Below, in pieces: positions 27,467 through 36,448 of a stretch of DNA of 64,000 nucleotides (positions within the stretch are counted from its first letter, which is position 1; each line of letters starts with the position of its first letter). The DNA is from CAG-826 sp964504595 (lineage in GTDB: Bacteria; Bacillota_I; Bacilli_A; RFN20; CAG-826), in the NCBI GenBank assembly GCA_964504595.1, contig CAZDEE010000006.1, positions 5,520 through 69,519 on the forward strand, written 5' to 3'. The notes below the pieces were generated by a model. It was not told the origin of the DNA and did not search any database. It worked only from the letters and a program-made list of their open reading frames with translations. Position numbers and translations under genes: made by a program.

Positions 27467-29458
27467 TTAGCAATATTTCTTTTTATTTAAGAAGTAATAT
27501 CCTGCAATCGCGGCTAATCCTAATAAACCAACGACTAAGATAATTGAAATATTATTTGATGAAACAAAGCTATTTAATAATGATGCTTCGCTTTTTGTTG
27601 CTTCACGAGCATTAATTGTTTCCATATACGCTAACTTATCGCCTAAAGAAACTGTCTCTGATAAACTTGTATCATCTTTATTTGCTTTGCAGTTAATAAC
27701 AATACTATCGAAAATATTTTGTTTATCTGTAGATAATTCATTATAACGATTTCTATAATCAGCAGCTTTAGAATAATCATTACATGTATCAGCTGAAATT
27801 ACTTCAGAAATTAATTTAAATGTCTCTTCTTGAGCAATTCTATTAATACTAACAATAATAGCGGAATTAATTACTGCTTCACCATCTTTATTGCTAATAG
27901 CGCCATAAACAACAACATCATCTTTTCTATTTAATCTATTAGTCATATCAGCATATGTTGTATCTAATAAACTAGAACTTATAACATCAATTTCGTTTCC
28001 TTCTAAATCAACAAAAGAGAAAGCTCCATTTGTTTCATCTGTAATTTCAAGAACATTACCATTTAAGAAATACCTATCAGATGTTGATTCACCATTTGTA
28101 GATGGCATCAAATCACTAGCGGCAGCATTAGTAATTGATGGGAATCTATTTGGTTGATATGCATTATCCACGATTGTAATATTTTGTGTATAAATAGTGC
28201 TATCTATTGTATAAGTAACATTAAATATAAATGTAAATCCTTGGTCAAATCCTTGTTCAACTGTAAAATATAACTTTCCATTTTGTTGAATATATTCAAC
28301 CTTATTTGGTTCTTTCATCATATTATCTTTAGCATAGCCAAATTGTGTAGATTCAAATAAAACAGCAGTTATAGTAAAATCATCTAATGAGATATTTGGT
28401 TTATCCTTTAAATAAACAAATATTCCCGCACCTTCCATTCTTGTTTGAGATTCATCAATCGCTATTGGTCTTTCAACTAAGTCTAACGTATTAAGCAATC
28501 TTTCATATTCTGCTTCCGCATCTCTTAAAGTTTCATAGTTTGTAACTCTAGATTTTAATGAATCATCTAATTTATTATATTCATCTCTTGCTGCATCAAT
28601 TTTCGCCTTACATTCTTTTGTTAATTCAACAGTTCCAATTGCGTTTATTTTTTCTTCAACACTAGCTATAATTTCTTCATTTGTTTCATGATTACAATCG
28701 ACAGATTCAACAGTACATTCATTTGTGTATACACCACCAGATATAATCATAGTGAGTTTAAAGTCACCATTATCTGTATGTAAGATTATTGATACATTTC
28801 TATTTGATTCTGCTCCTGTAACAATATTAACTTCTAAGTACTCTGCAGTTAAAGTAGGTTTATCAATATGATCAACAGAACCTACTGAAACACTGCAGTC
28901 TTCTCTTGTTGGTGCTTTTGTAACTTTATATTCATTAGATTTCCATGTAAATTTAAAATGATTTGCTGCACCACTAGTTGCTTTAGCTTCTACTGTATAA
29001 TATTCATTTTCGGAAGGTGTATTTCCTGATTCCTCTGAACCGCTAGATGATGCGATTACAAAGCTATTGTTAATAATAACATAATCAGAATCTTCATACT
29101 CACCATTTCCTACTGCTTTAGCTTGAACTTTATATGTTCCTGCTGCCAATGAGCCTAAGCAAGTTATTGTTCCACCATTAGTGATATCTTGTTCAGCTTT
29201 AACAACATCATTAGAGTCTAAGAATTGAATATGATACCCTGATGCATTAGCAACTGCCGCACAAGCAAAGTTATAACCGCCTTCAGGAAGAGGATTCATA
29301 ACACCACCAACAATATTAGAAAGTTTATTCCCGGCAGCACGTGCAACAATATTATCGACTTTAGAGTTAGACTTATTATCATGAGCAACTAATCCACTTC
29401 CAAATATCATCGCACCAACGGCAAAGAACATTGAAAGTCTTCGAAATAATTTTTTCAT
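27467..29458 (-). CDS. secreted multi-domain surface protein with C-terminal membrane anchor
   Basis: 663 aa, function unknown. N-terminal signal (MKKLFRRLSMFFAVGAMIFG) and a C-terminal hydrophobic helix with tail NKKKYC indicate anchoring without LPXTG. Domain order: an Fn3-like segment at ~45-135 (NIVGGVMNPLPEGGYNFACA ... GTYKVQAKAVGNGEYEDSDYV); a segment at ~150-250; a helical hairpin at ~260-325 (KIDAARDEYNKLDDSLKSRV), common in Firmicutes surface proteins; then a beta-rich domain at ~330-445 (MEGAGIFVYLKDKP). The first and last of these recur in the frameshifted gene at 42992-45125, tying the protein to the beta-glucan cluster. A binding or adhesion role is inference. Confidence 0.6.
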   Translation of the reverse strand: MKKLFRRLSMFFAVGAMIFGSGLVAHDNKSNSKVDNIVARAAGNKLSNIVGGVMNPLPEGGYNFACAAVANASGYHIQFLDSNDVVKAEQDITNGGTITCLGSLAAGTYKVQAKAVGNGEYEDSDYVIINNSFVIASSSGSEESGNTPSENEYYTVEAKATSGAANHFKFTWKSNEYKVTKAPTREDCSVSVGSVDHIDKPTLTAEYLEVNIVTGAESNRNVSIILHTDNGDFKLTMIISGGVYTNECTVESVDCNHETNEEIIASVEEKINAIGTVELTKECKAKIDAARDEYNKLDDSLKSRVTNYETLRDAEAEYERLLNTLDLVERPIAIDESQTRMEGAGIFVYLKDKPNISLDDFTITAVLFESTQFGYAKDNMMKEPNKVEYIQQNGKLYFTVEQGFDQGFTFIFNVTYTIDSTIYTQNITIVDNAYQPNRFPSITNAAASDLMPSTNGESTSDRYFLNGNVLEITDETNGAFSFVDLEGNEIDVISSSLLDTTYADMTNRLNRKDDVVVYGAISNKDGEAVINSAIIVSINRIAQEETFKLISEVISADTCNDYSKAADYRNRYNELSTDKQNIFDSIVINCKANKDDTSLSETVSLGDKLAYMETINAREATKSEASLLNSFVSSNNISIILVVGLLGLAAIAGYYFLNKKKYC

Positions 29459-29771
29459 TTATCTTTCCTCCTTTTTTATCTAAATAAAAGAAAAATTATT
29501 TTTGTATTTGAATTGATTTTATATATTTTAATAAGCGTTCTGCATATTAAATGTAAATCAATTCTTTTTATTATTAACTTTCACATGATTTCTAATAGTT
29601 GCATATAAAGTCTTAATTTCTTTCCATTAAATTAATATTTAATTCCTTTTAAATCTTTTATTTAGATACTTAAGGAACTATAGCTTTAAAAGAAGAAAAA
29701 CTTTTATCTATTAAAACTTAACCTGTGAAAATGAATAAACATAAATTAGATATCAATAAAAAGTAATCACT
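29459..29771. other. 313-bp intergenic region with long-range inverted repeat
   Basis: AT-rich region between a GH16 gene and the surface-protein gene, both on the minus strand. A perfect 10-bp inverted repeat GAATTGATTT/AAATCAATTC (29510-29519 and 29555-29564, 35 nt apart) brackets the sequence AGAACGCTTATT on the minus strand. A weak promoter (TTTACA, 17 nt, TTATTA) could lie inside it and drive the surface-protein gene. AGGAGG precedes that gene. No further gene or RNA is recognised. Confidence 0.4.
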
Positions 29772-31169
29772 TTATTGATAAACACGTACATAGTCGACTG
29801 ACATGGTCATTGGGAAGTTATTTCCAATATTAAATCCAGGTAAGTTACCACCTACAGCAACATTTAAAATGAAATAGAAATCTTTATTAAAGCAATCTTT
29901 ACCTGTTGTATCAAAAATATAATGTAAGATATCATCATGATAGAATCTCATTTCTTTTTCTGTCCATAAGAATCCATATGTATGATATTCAGTTCTATTT
30001 CCAACATCGATTGAAGAAGAACCATGAAAAGCATGTTCTTTACCTTCATTCCAATGAAGTGTGGAAAAGAAACAGGAATTATAGTTAATAGCCTCCATAA
30101 TATCGATTTCACCACAATATGGCCAAGGTGTACTATCAACATTTGCGCCTAACATCCAAAATGCTGGCCAAATTCCCGCCATCGCAGGTAAAGCTAATCT
30201 TGCTTCTAGATAACCATATTTAGTTTGATATTTACCTTTCGATATTATTTTCGCGGATGTATAGGAACTTCCATTATATTTTTCCTTAAGCGCAGTTATT
30301 TTTAATGAGCCATTACTAACTGAGCAATTTTCTTGTCTAGAAGTATAATATTGTTGTTCATTATTACCCCAACCCCAATCACCAGTACCTATATCATAAG
30401 ACCATTTAGATTGATCTAAAGATGTCCCATTAAATTCATCCGACCACGCTAAAGCTAAATCATACTTTGTTTTTGGTGGATCATCATATGTTCCATCTAA
30501 GTCAATTGAAGAATTACTCTTTTCCTTATAGCCTTTTAAAGAAACATTAGAAATTGTAATTGTGTGATCTGAATCAGTTGTGCCATTAACATTTCCTAAC
30601 ATAAACCCATATAAATAAGTGCTTGTATAAGAAATAAGTACTTCTGTATTAATAACACATTCTTCATTTGCAGTTAATGTAATAGTTTTATTTACTGGAG
30701 TAGGATCATAAGAAGTATCTTGTTGAATCAGAAATTGAATATCTCTATTAATGCTTGATGTAACCGCAAATGATATTGAATATTTATAATTTTCTTTTAA
30801 AATAATTCCGTTCTGTAATATTTGATTTGACCAATTATTTTCAGCTCCTGAATTATTAACATTCAACTTAATAACTTTATTGCCATTGCTTATTACATCT
30901 AATTTTTGCTTTGACTCATGGAATATTGTCCAAGAGGCTAAAGAATTAAAATCATTATTCACCAATAATTCTTCGATTTTTAACGTTTCTCCTACAGATG
31001 ATGTTGTATTTGAACTTTGACTAACATTTGAAGTAGTATTAGTAATAAGTTCTGTTGAAGGTAATGAAGTAAAATCATCTCTACTAGATAAACCATTACC
31101 AAAATTAAAATCAATCGTACAAGAAGAAAGTAATAACATTGTAGTTAATAATAAAATTCTTTTTTTCAT
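29772..31169 (-). CDS. GH16 endo-beta-1,3-glucanase (laminarinase) lipoprotein with N-terminal CBM-like domain
   Basis: 465 aa. Lipobox LSSC near residue 17, a Ser/Thr-rich linker, a CBM4/9-like beta-sandwich at ~70-210 (NNDFNSLASWTIFHESKQKL ... TITISNVSLKGY), then the GH16 domain from ~235. The catalytic signature is CGEIDIMEAINY (nucleophile Glu, assisting Asp, acid/base Glu), preceded by WPAFWMLG and preceding a YHTYGFLWTEKEM strand, as in laminarinases. Expected to cut beta-1,3-glucan outside the cell. Its ATG lies just after the stop of the ABC ATPase gene (TAATTATG), so coupling is likely. Confidence 0.88.
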   Translation of the reverse strand: MKKRILLLTTMLLLSSCTIDFNFGNGLSSRDDFTSLPSTELITNTTSNVSQSSNTTSSVGETLKIEELLVNNDFNSLASWTIFHESKQKLDVISNGNKVIKLNVNNSGAENNWSNQILQNGIILKENYKYSISFAVTSSINRDIQFLIQQDTSYDPTPVNKTITLTANEECVINTEVLISYTSTYLYGFMLGNVNGTTDSDHTITISNVSLKGYKEKSNSSIDLDGTYDDPPKTKYDLALAWSDEFNGTSLDQSKWSYDIGTGDWGWGNNEQQYYTSRQENCSVSNGSLKITALKEKYNGSSYTSAKIISKGKYQTKYGYLEARLALPAMAGIWPAFWMLGANVDSTPWPYCGEIDIMEAINYNSCFFSTLHWNEGKEHAFHGSSSIDVGNRTEYHTYGFLWTEKEMRFYHDDILHYIFDTTGKDCFNKDFYFILNVAVGGNLPGFNIGNNFPMTMSVDYVRVYQ

Positions 31170-31171
31170 AA

Positions 31172-32422
31172 TTAGAAAATTAATTCTTCCGTTTCTTTAT
31201 CGAATAAATGAATTTTCTTTCTTTCAACTGCAACTTCTAATTCATTTCCATGACTGATAGCTTGTTCTGAATAAACTTTTGCAATTGTATCTTTACCATT
31301 AAGTACAAAATGTAAATAATATTCACTACCTAATAATTCAGATACTTTAACTTTAATTTTGAATGATTCTGCGGTTGATTCATTAACAACTTTAATATGT
31401 TCTGGACGAATACCAAAGTATAATGCTTCAACTTTTCTATTATGCTTTTCTTCATAATCTTTGATCTTTTTCATTTCCTCTTCATTTAATTGGAAGGAAA
31501 CATCTTCATTAATTACTACTTTGTTGTCTTTTAAAGTTGACTCAACAATATTCATTGCTGGAGAACCGATAAATGTCGCTACAAAGACATTACTTGGTTT
31601 TTCATACACTTCTTTAGGAGTGCCTATTTGTTGAACATATCCGCCTTTCATAACAACTATACGATCCGCCATTGTCATAGCCTCAGTTTGATCGTGGGTA
31701 ACATAAATTGTTGTCGCCCCTAATTCATTATGCAAATTAACGATTTCACTTCTCATTTGCACTCTTAATTTAGCATCTAAGTTTGACAATGGTTCATCCA
31801 TTAAGAAGACTTTTGCGTTCCGAACAATCGCTCTACCTAAAGCAACACGTTGTCTTTGTCCACCTGATAAAGCGCTTGGTTTACGATCTAAGTATTCTTC
31901 AATTTCCAAAATTTTTGCCGCTCTTTTAATGCGGATATCAATTTCTTCTTTTGGAATCTTACGAACTTCTAAACCAAAAGCTAAGTTATCATAAACTGTC
32001 ATATGTGGATATAATGCATAGCTTTGGAAAACCATTGCAACATCTCTATCTTTTGGTTCTAATTCGTTTGCGTAAATTCCATCAATATACAAATCGCCAG
32101 AAGTAATACCTTCTAATCCCGCAATCATACGAAGAGTTGTGGATTTACCACATCCTGAAGGTCCAACAAAAACGATAAATTCTTTTTCTTTTATTTCTAA
32201 ATTAAAATCATAAACCGCTTGAACGTGATTAGAATAAATTTTATTCAAATGTTGTAAAGAAATAAAACTATCTTCAGGCGCTACTTTTTCAAGAAGGCGG
32301 TTTTTCTTTTCTTCTTCAATTAATTCTTTATGATGAGCTTCACGAGTTTTAAATAATTCACGTGCTTTTTCACGCGCTTTTCTTTCTTCCGCTTTTTGCT
32401 CTTTTGTTTTTAACTTAAACAT
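31172..32422 (-). CDS. sugar ABC transporter ATPase (MsmX/UgpC class), beta-glucan cluster
   Basis: 416 aa. Walker A GPSGCGKST, signature LSGGQRQRVALGRAIV, Walker B VFLMDEPLSNLDAKL, H-loop YVTHDQTEAMT and a C-terminal TOBE domain ending RKKIHLFDKETEELIF. An extra ~50 residues of Lys/Glu-rich, probably coiled-coil sequence precede the domain. It probably serves the permeases at 37876-39776. AGGAGG for this gene lies inside the end of the preceding GH16 gene, with no intergenic space. Confidence 0.9.
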   Translation of the reverse strand: MFKLKTKEQKAEERKAREKARELFKTREAHHKELIEEEKKNRLLEKVAPEDSFISLQHLNKIYSNHVQAVYDFNLEIKEKEFIVFVGPSGCGKSTTLRMIAGLEGITSGDLYIDGIYANELEPKDRDVAMVFQSYALYPHMTVYDNLAFGLEVRKIPKEEIDIRIKRAAKILEIEEYLDRKPSALSGGQRQRVALGRAIVRNAKVFLMDEPLSNLDAKLRVQMRSEIVNLHNELGATTIYVTHDQTEAMTMADRIVVMKGGYVQQIGTPKEVYEKPSNVFVATFIGSPAMNIVESTLKDNKVVINEDVSFQLNEEEMKKIKDYEEKHNRKVEALYFGIRPEHIKVVNESTAESFKIKVKVSELLGSEYYLHFVLNGKDTIAKVYSEQAISHGNELEVAVERKKIHLFDKETEELIF

Positions 32423-33286
32423 TTAAACTACCTCCTTAAAAACTCGAACATAATCAACTTTCATTTCCGCACTTTCAAATGTTGAAGGTGGTTCAACAAA
32501 ATTATCAAAATGACCTCCTACAGCCATATTTAATAAAATATGGAAATCTTGGTCAAATGGTGCAGTCAATGATTCAGGTGCAGAAGCGGAATACCATTTA
32601 TTTCCTTTTGCATCTGGAGAATTATCCATTTCAAAGAAAAGATCATCATCCACATACCATTTCATCGAATACATTGACCACTCTAATGCATAGACATGAT
32701 ATTCTGAGATTTTTGAATCACGGAATATATATGTTTTAGTTTGATAAGTATGTCCTCCGGTTGCCGAATTATAATGGAGAGCCGCGGATGACATATCCTT
32801 AACTCTTCCTCTTGCTTCCATAATATCAATTTCGCCCGAATTTGGCCATGAACCATACGGTGTAGTATCTTCTGGTAACATCCAAAATGCTGGCCACATT
32901 CCTTCAACTTCAGGTAAGGCAATACGAGCTTCAATGCGTCCGTATTTAATACTAACTTTATTTTTTGAATTAATTCTTGCTGATGTGTAGTGCTTTCCAC
33001 CAGCTTCTTCTCTTTTTGCGGTAATAATTAAATTACCATTTCTAACCGAAACATTTTCTTCTTGATAAAATTGTTCTTCTTGATTACCCCATCCTGGGTT
33101 TCCATACATCGAACCATCACCATACATATAATTCCAATTTTCTTCATTTAATGAATCTCCATCAAATTCATCTTGGAAGTAAAGCTCATATCCATCTTTA
33201 ACCGTAATTTCATTTTTACCCGATGGATTAGAACAACTTGTTAAAACCATAAATGGTAATAATAGTAATAAATTTAGTTTTTTCAT
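32423..33286 (-). CDS. GH16 beta-glucanase lipoprotein
   Basis: 287 aa, a compact GH16 laminarinase-type enzyme. Lipobox LTSC near residue 18. SGEIDIMEARG near residue 150 carries the catalytic Glu-Asp-Glu triad; MWPAFWMLPED precedes it, and DFHILLNMAVGGHFD and KVDYVRVF close the domain. No binding module is attached, unlike the two other GH16 proteins in the window. It overlaps neither neighbour but abuts the ATPase gene. Confidence 0.9.
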   Translation of the reverse strand: MKKLNLLLLLPFMVLTSCSNPSGKNEITVKDGYELYFQDEFDGDSLNEENWNYMYGDGSMYGNPGWGNQEEQFYQEENVSVRNGNLIITAKREEAGGKHYTSARINSKNKVSIKYGRIEARIALPEVEGMWPAFWMLPEDTTPYGSWPNSGEIDIMEARGRVKDMSSAALHYNSATGGHTYQTKTYIFRDSKISEYHVYALEWSMYSMKWYVDDDLFFEMDNSPDAKGNKWYSASAPESLTAPFDQDFHILLNMAVGGHFDNFVEPPSTFESAEMKVDYVRVFKEVV

Positions 33287-33289
33287 ATG

Positions 33290-36200
33290 TTATTCCTCAA
33301 TATATATATGGATTTCTTTAATCTTACAATCACGGATATCTTTTGCTAATTGTCCGGTGATATGTTTATAAACATCGGAACCAATTCTATAAGATATATT
33401 TTGACATTCATATGCATTAATTAATTTTTCATTATGATAAATCAAATTGACATCACCAAATAAGGTAAATCTTGCTTCTTTATTTTCATCAAAAAGAGAA
33501 GCATGAAGTTTAGGTTCAACTTTAAATTCCAATTCATTATTATCATTGATAATAAAGAGATTATCTCCTAAGAACATAATGGTAATCATATTTAAGATTT
33601 CTGCGTTTGCACCTGTAAGACGTGCGAAGAAACCTTGCCCATGAAGTGATGAATCCGGATTACAAGTTGGAACTATAAATGATGAATTTTCAATTGGATT
33701 TCTACCATAAACATTTACATCCATATAGATTGGGAAGTTATTATGAATTTCTTCATAGAATTCTTCATAATATCCCGCTTTTAATAGTCCTAAAATATAC
33801 TTATAAGTCATATGTAAGAAATTACATTCTCTTTCGAGCCAACCTTTTGTAAAAGCGTGAACACGACCAATTTCAAATGGAGCATCATCTATATCAGCGC
33901 AAGTCTTATAAAATTTAAGTTTATGATCATATAAATCACTATTCTTTATTAATTCATAATCTTCCTTTTTAAAGAAATCTTTACCTAATTTTAGTAATCT
34001 TGCCGATGCTTCTAAAAATGGTGGAATAGTTTTTAATGTAAATCCTTCTGCGGTAACGGTTTTATATCCTAAGAAATTAATTTTATCATTAACTTTATAT
34101 TTGCTAATTTCATTAATAACATAGCTAGGAATAATTCCATGACCGACTTCTTTTGCGTATTTAATACCTTTAGATAAGATTAATTCCATCTTTTTAAAGG
34201 TTTTTAAAACATCATCGATCTTAATTTCTTTTTCTTCACCTTGAACATTAAATTCAACTTTTTTTCTAAATTCTTCTCTTAATGTTGTTGCCTTATCCCA
34301 ATATTCAAAGGAACTTATTTGATTATTTAATAAACTATCAATACATTTTTCTAAAGAATAATAGAAATCATATTGTTCATTAAAGGTTTTAAATGTTTTT
34401 GCATCAGCTTTATCAAAATTATTTAATGAGAAACGAATTAATCTTAATAATTCAATTGATTCACTTAATGCCGATGCGGTTAATCCTGGTAAGCCATTCA
34501 TCGCATCATTCCAACCAGGTTTTTCACATTCCATTTCAATACCCATTTGTTGGTAATCAAGCGTTGAAAACTTAATTACAATTAATGAGAATATTTTATT
34601 TATCAAAGTTGTTTTTACTTCTTGATTATCTTTATTTTTAAGCCAATGAGTCTTATTTAAACTAATATCTAATTTCTTAGCTTTTTCTTGAGCTTTATGT
34701 TCATCAATTGCTCCATATTGTCTGACTTTGTTATCCTCAACTAAACAATACTTTTCACTTCTTGGTTCAACATAAATTGTTGAATAAAAATACTTGTATG
34801 TATTATCTAATAACAATGAAGAAATTAAATCAGGATAAACGGAAACAAAATTTTCTAATAAATCAACATTGTAAGTCCAGTGATCAACCCAATATCCTTC
34901 TGAAAATGATGCTTCAATAATTTGTTCACATTCTTGAAGAACATTTGTAAATTCATCATCTAAATTTCCAACGTTCTTTTCTTTTAATAATGTATATAAT
35001 TCACTTGGTTCAAATGAAGATAATAAAAGTTTATTTATATCTTCATCAAAATCTTTTGTAGAATCAGCTTTCTTAACAAACTTTAATGGTTTAACAGTTA
35101 AAGGGTTTTGTCCATCAATTTGGATTAAGTTAAAGAATAATTTAACATTATAATCTTTAACAAATGGGAAGTAATATAAATCACTTCTTCTATTTTGATT
35201 AACATCTCTAAAATTGCCTAATCCAGAAGAATAATACTTTGATGGGATAATGAAATTATTATAATCTCTTTCCATATCACCATGTTTACGGGAATAAATA
35301 TAATAAACTTCACCATTTTTTGTTAATTCAATTGGAAATCCGCCTCTTAAACCATTATCTAAGAATGATTGAGTTATATATTTATCAAATAAACCATCGT
35401 TTGTTTTAATTACACTAGGTTTTAAAATATTTTCTAATAATTCTTTATTTTCATTTTTAATATTTTTTAAGATATTAAAATCAACTTCCTTAACCGCAGA
35501 TTTTAATAAATCAAATGATTCAAATGTGCCGTAAAGAGTAATAAAGGAATAAGATTCTCCTGGCTTTAAGGTTTTCTTTACTAATGTAAATGCACAAGGA
35601 AGCTTATTCTCACTTTGTTGTGATAAAGATAAGAACTCTTCATATGTTTTATTTGCAAATCCTTGAGGATAAAGAAGAGCTTTATTATCACCAAAAACCA
35701 TTTTTAAATCCACGATGGCATTAAGATAATTATTATCTTCATCAATACTAAAGAAAGCATTTCCTGATTTAGCTTCTTCTACTTTAGAATTATCAGAAGT
35801 CGAAGTTTTAAACTTTACAAAAGGAATATTATTATGTAAATTTTCAACTTCACAATACGCCGCCATAAGGGAAACTAATTCTTTATAACAAAAATTAGAT
35901 AATCCGTGTGGGAAATAAATTGGTAATCCATCTAGAATTTCAAATTCTTGAATTTCATTACTTGTATTTGTAATAGTTACTTCTCTTAATAAACCAGCAT
36001 AATTTCTTGATGGAACTGAAGTATAATTAACTTTATAATCAAAAATATCACTATTAGCAATTATTTTAATATCACTATTAGCAATTTCTAGTGTTTGCTT
36101 TTCACAAGCATTAAAAAATGGTTGATATATTTTATTATTCACACGAACAAAGGTTCTAAATGAACGGGTGGATATATTCATATATGCTAAATTAGCGCTA

Positions 36201-36391
36201 TCGAAAGGGGTGATTGGAGTGTCTTTACTATCCACTCCAAATCCCGCCATTACTTGTCCAACATTTGCATAGAATGCCCATAAAGGCTTACCGTTCACCC
36301 CTGCAATTGCAGGAAGAAAACTTGAAAATGTCTTTACATTTTGATAATTGTGAATGATAAATCTATCACCTTTATAACTATAATTTGACAT
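33290..36391 (-). CDS. beta-glucan oligosaccharide phosphorylase (GH161/GH149-like, GH94 clan)
   Basis: 1033 aa cytoplasmic protein without signal peptide. The N-terminal beta-sandwich (PLWAFYANVGQVMAGFGVDS), the linker and the (alpha/alpha)6 region with GLGNFRDVNQNRRSDLYYFP and GWNDAMNGLPGL follow the plan of GH94-type phosphorylases. The length above 1000 residues and the GNFRDVNQNRR phrase fit the beta-1,3-oligoglucan phosphorylase families GH161/GH149 better than cellobiose phosphorylase (~800). Three GH16 genes beside it support a beta-1,3-glucan substrate, giving glucose-1-phosphate inside the cell. Family choice is inference. The ATG lacks a close ribosome-binding site; see the hairpin feature just upstream. 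Confidence 0.72.
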   Translation of the reverse strand: MSNYSYKGDRFIIHNYQNVKTFSSFLPAIAGVNGKPLWAFYANVGQVMAGFGVDSKDTPITPFDSANLAYMNISTRSFRTFVRVNNKIYQPFFNACEKQTLEIANSDIKIIANSDIFDYKVNYTSVPSRNYAGLLREVTITNTSNEIQEFEILDGLPIYFPHGLSNFCYKELVSLMAAYCEVENLHNNIPFVKFKTSTSDNSKVEEAKSGNAFFSIDEDNNYLNAIVDLKMVFGDNKALLYPQGFANKTYEEFLSLSQQSENKLPCAFTLVKKTLKPGESYSFITLYGTFESFDLLKSAVKEVDFNILKNIKNENKELLENILKPSVIKTNDGLFDKYITQSFLDNGLRGGFPIELTKNGEVYYIYSRKHGDMERDYNNFIIPSKYYSSGLGNFRDVNQNRRSDLYYFPFVKDYNVKLFFNLIQIDGQNPLTVKPLKFVKKADSTKDFDEDINKLLLSSFEPSELYTLLKEKNVGNLDDEFTNVLQECEQIIEASFSEGYWVDHWTYNVDLLENFVSVYPDLISSLLLDNTYKYFYSTIYVEPRSEKYCLVEDNKVRQYGAIDEHKAQEKAKKLDISLNKTHWLKNKDNQEVKTTLINKIFSLIVIKFSTLDYQQMGIEMECEKPGWNDAMNGLPGLTASALSESIELLRLIRFSLNNFDKADAKTFKTFNEQYDFYYSLEKCIDSLLNNQISSFEYWDKATTLREEFRKKVEFNVQGEEKEIKIDDVLKTFKKMELILSKGIKYAKEVGHGIIPSYVINEISKYKVNDKINFLGYKTVTAEGFTLKTIPPFLEASARLLKLGKDFFKKEDYELIKNSDLYDHKLKFYKTCADIDDAPFEIGRVHAFTKGWLERECNFLHMTYKYILGLLKAGYYEEFYEEIHNNFPIYMDVNVYGRNPIENSSFIVPTCNPDSSLHGQGFFARLTGANAEILNMITIMFLGDNLFIINDNNELEFKVEPKLHASLFDENKEARFTLFGDVNLIYHNEKLINAYECQNISYRIGSDVYKHITGQLAKDIRDCKIKEIHIYIEE

Positions 36392-36402
36392 ACTATTCGT
36401 TC

Positions 36403-36435
36403 AATAGCCTATTTATAAATAAGCTATTACTCCTT
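36403..36435 (-). promoter_or_regulatory. ribosome-binding site separated from phosphorylase ATG by a hairpin
   Basis: On the minus strand AAGGAG (36435-36430) is about 38 nt from the ATG at 36391. Between them lies a near-perfect 26-bp inverted repeat (36403-36428, arms AATAGC/GCTATT with an A/T-only centre). An in-frame TGA overlaps this region, so the gene cannot start further upstream. Folding of the hairpin would bring the AAGGAG within about 12 nt of the start. Confidence 0.5.
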
Positions 36436-36448
36436 TCAACTTTTTTTA

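Noticed and set aside
14012..29458. Sortase-anchored (LPXTG) surface proteins
   Set aside because: The two proteins with C-terminal helices have no LPXTG or close variant before the helix.
29752..29779. Terminator of the GH16 gene at 29772
   Set aside because: A 9-bp stem exists (ATCAATAAA/TTTATTGAT) but overlaps the stop codon and lacks a T-run on the minus strand; kept only as an observation.
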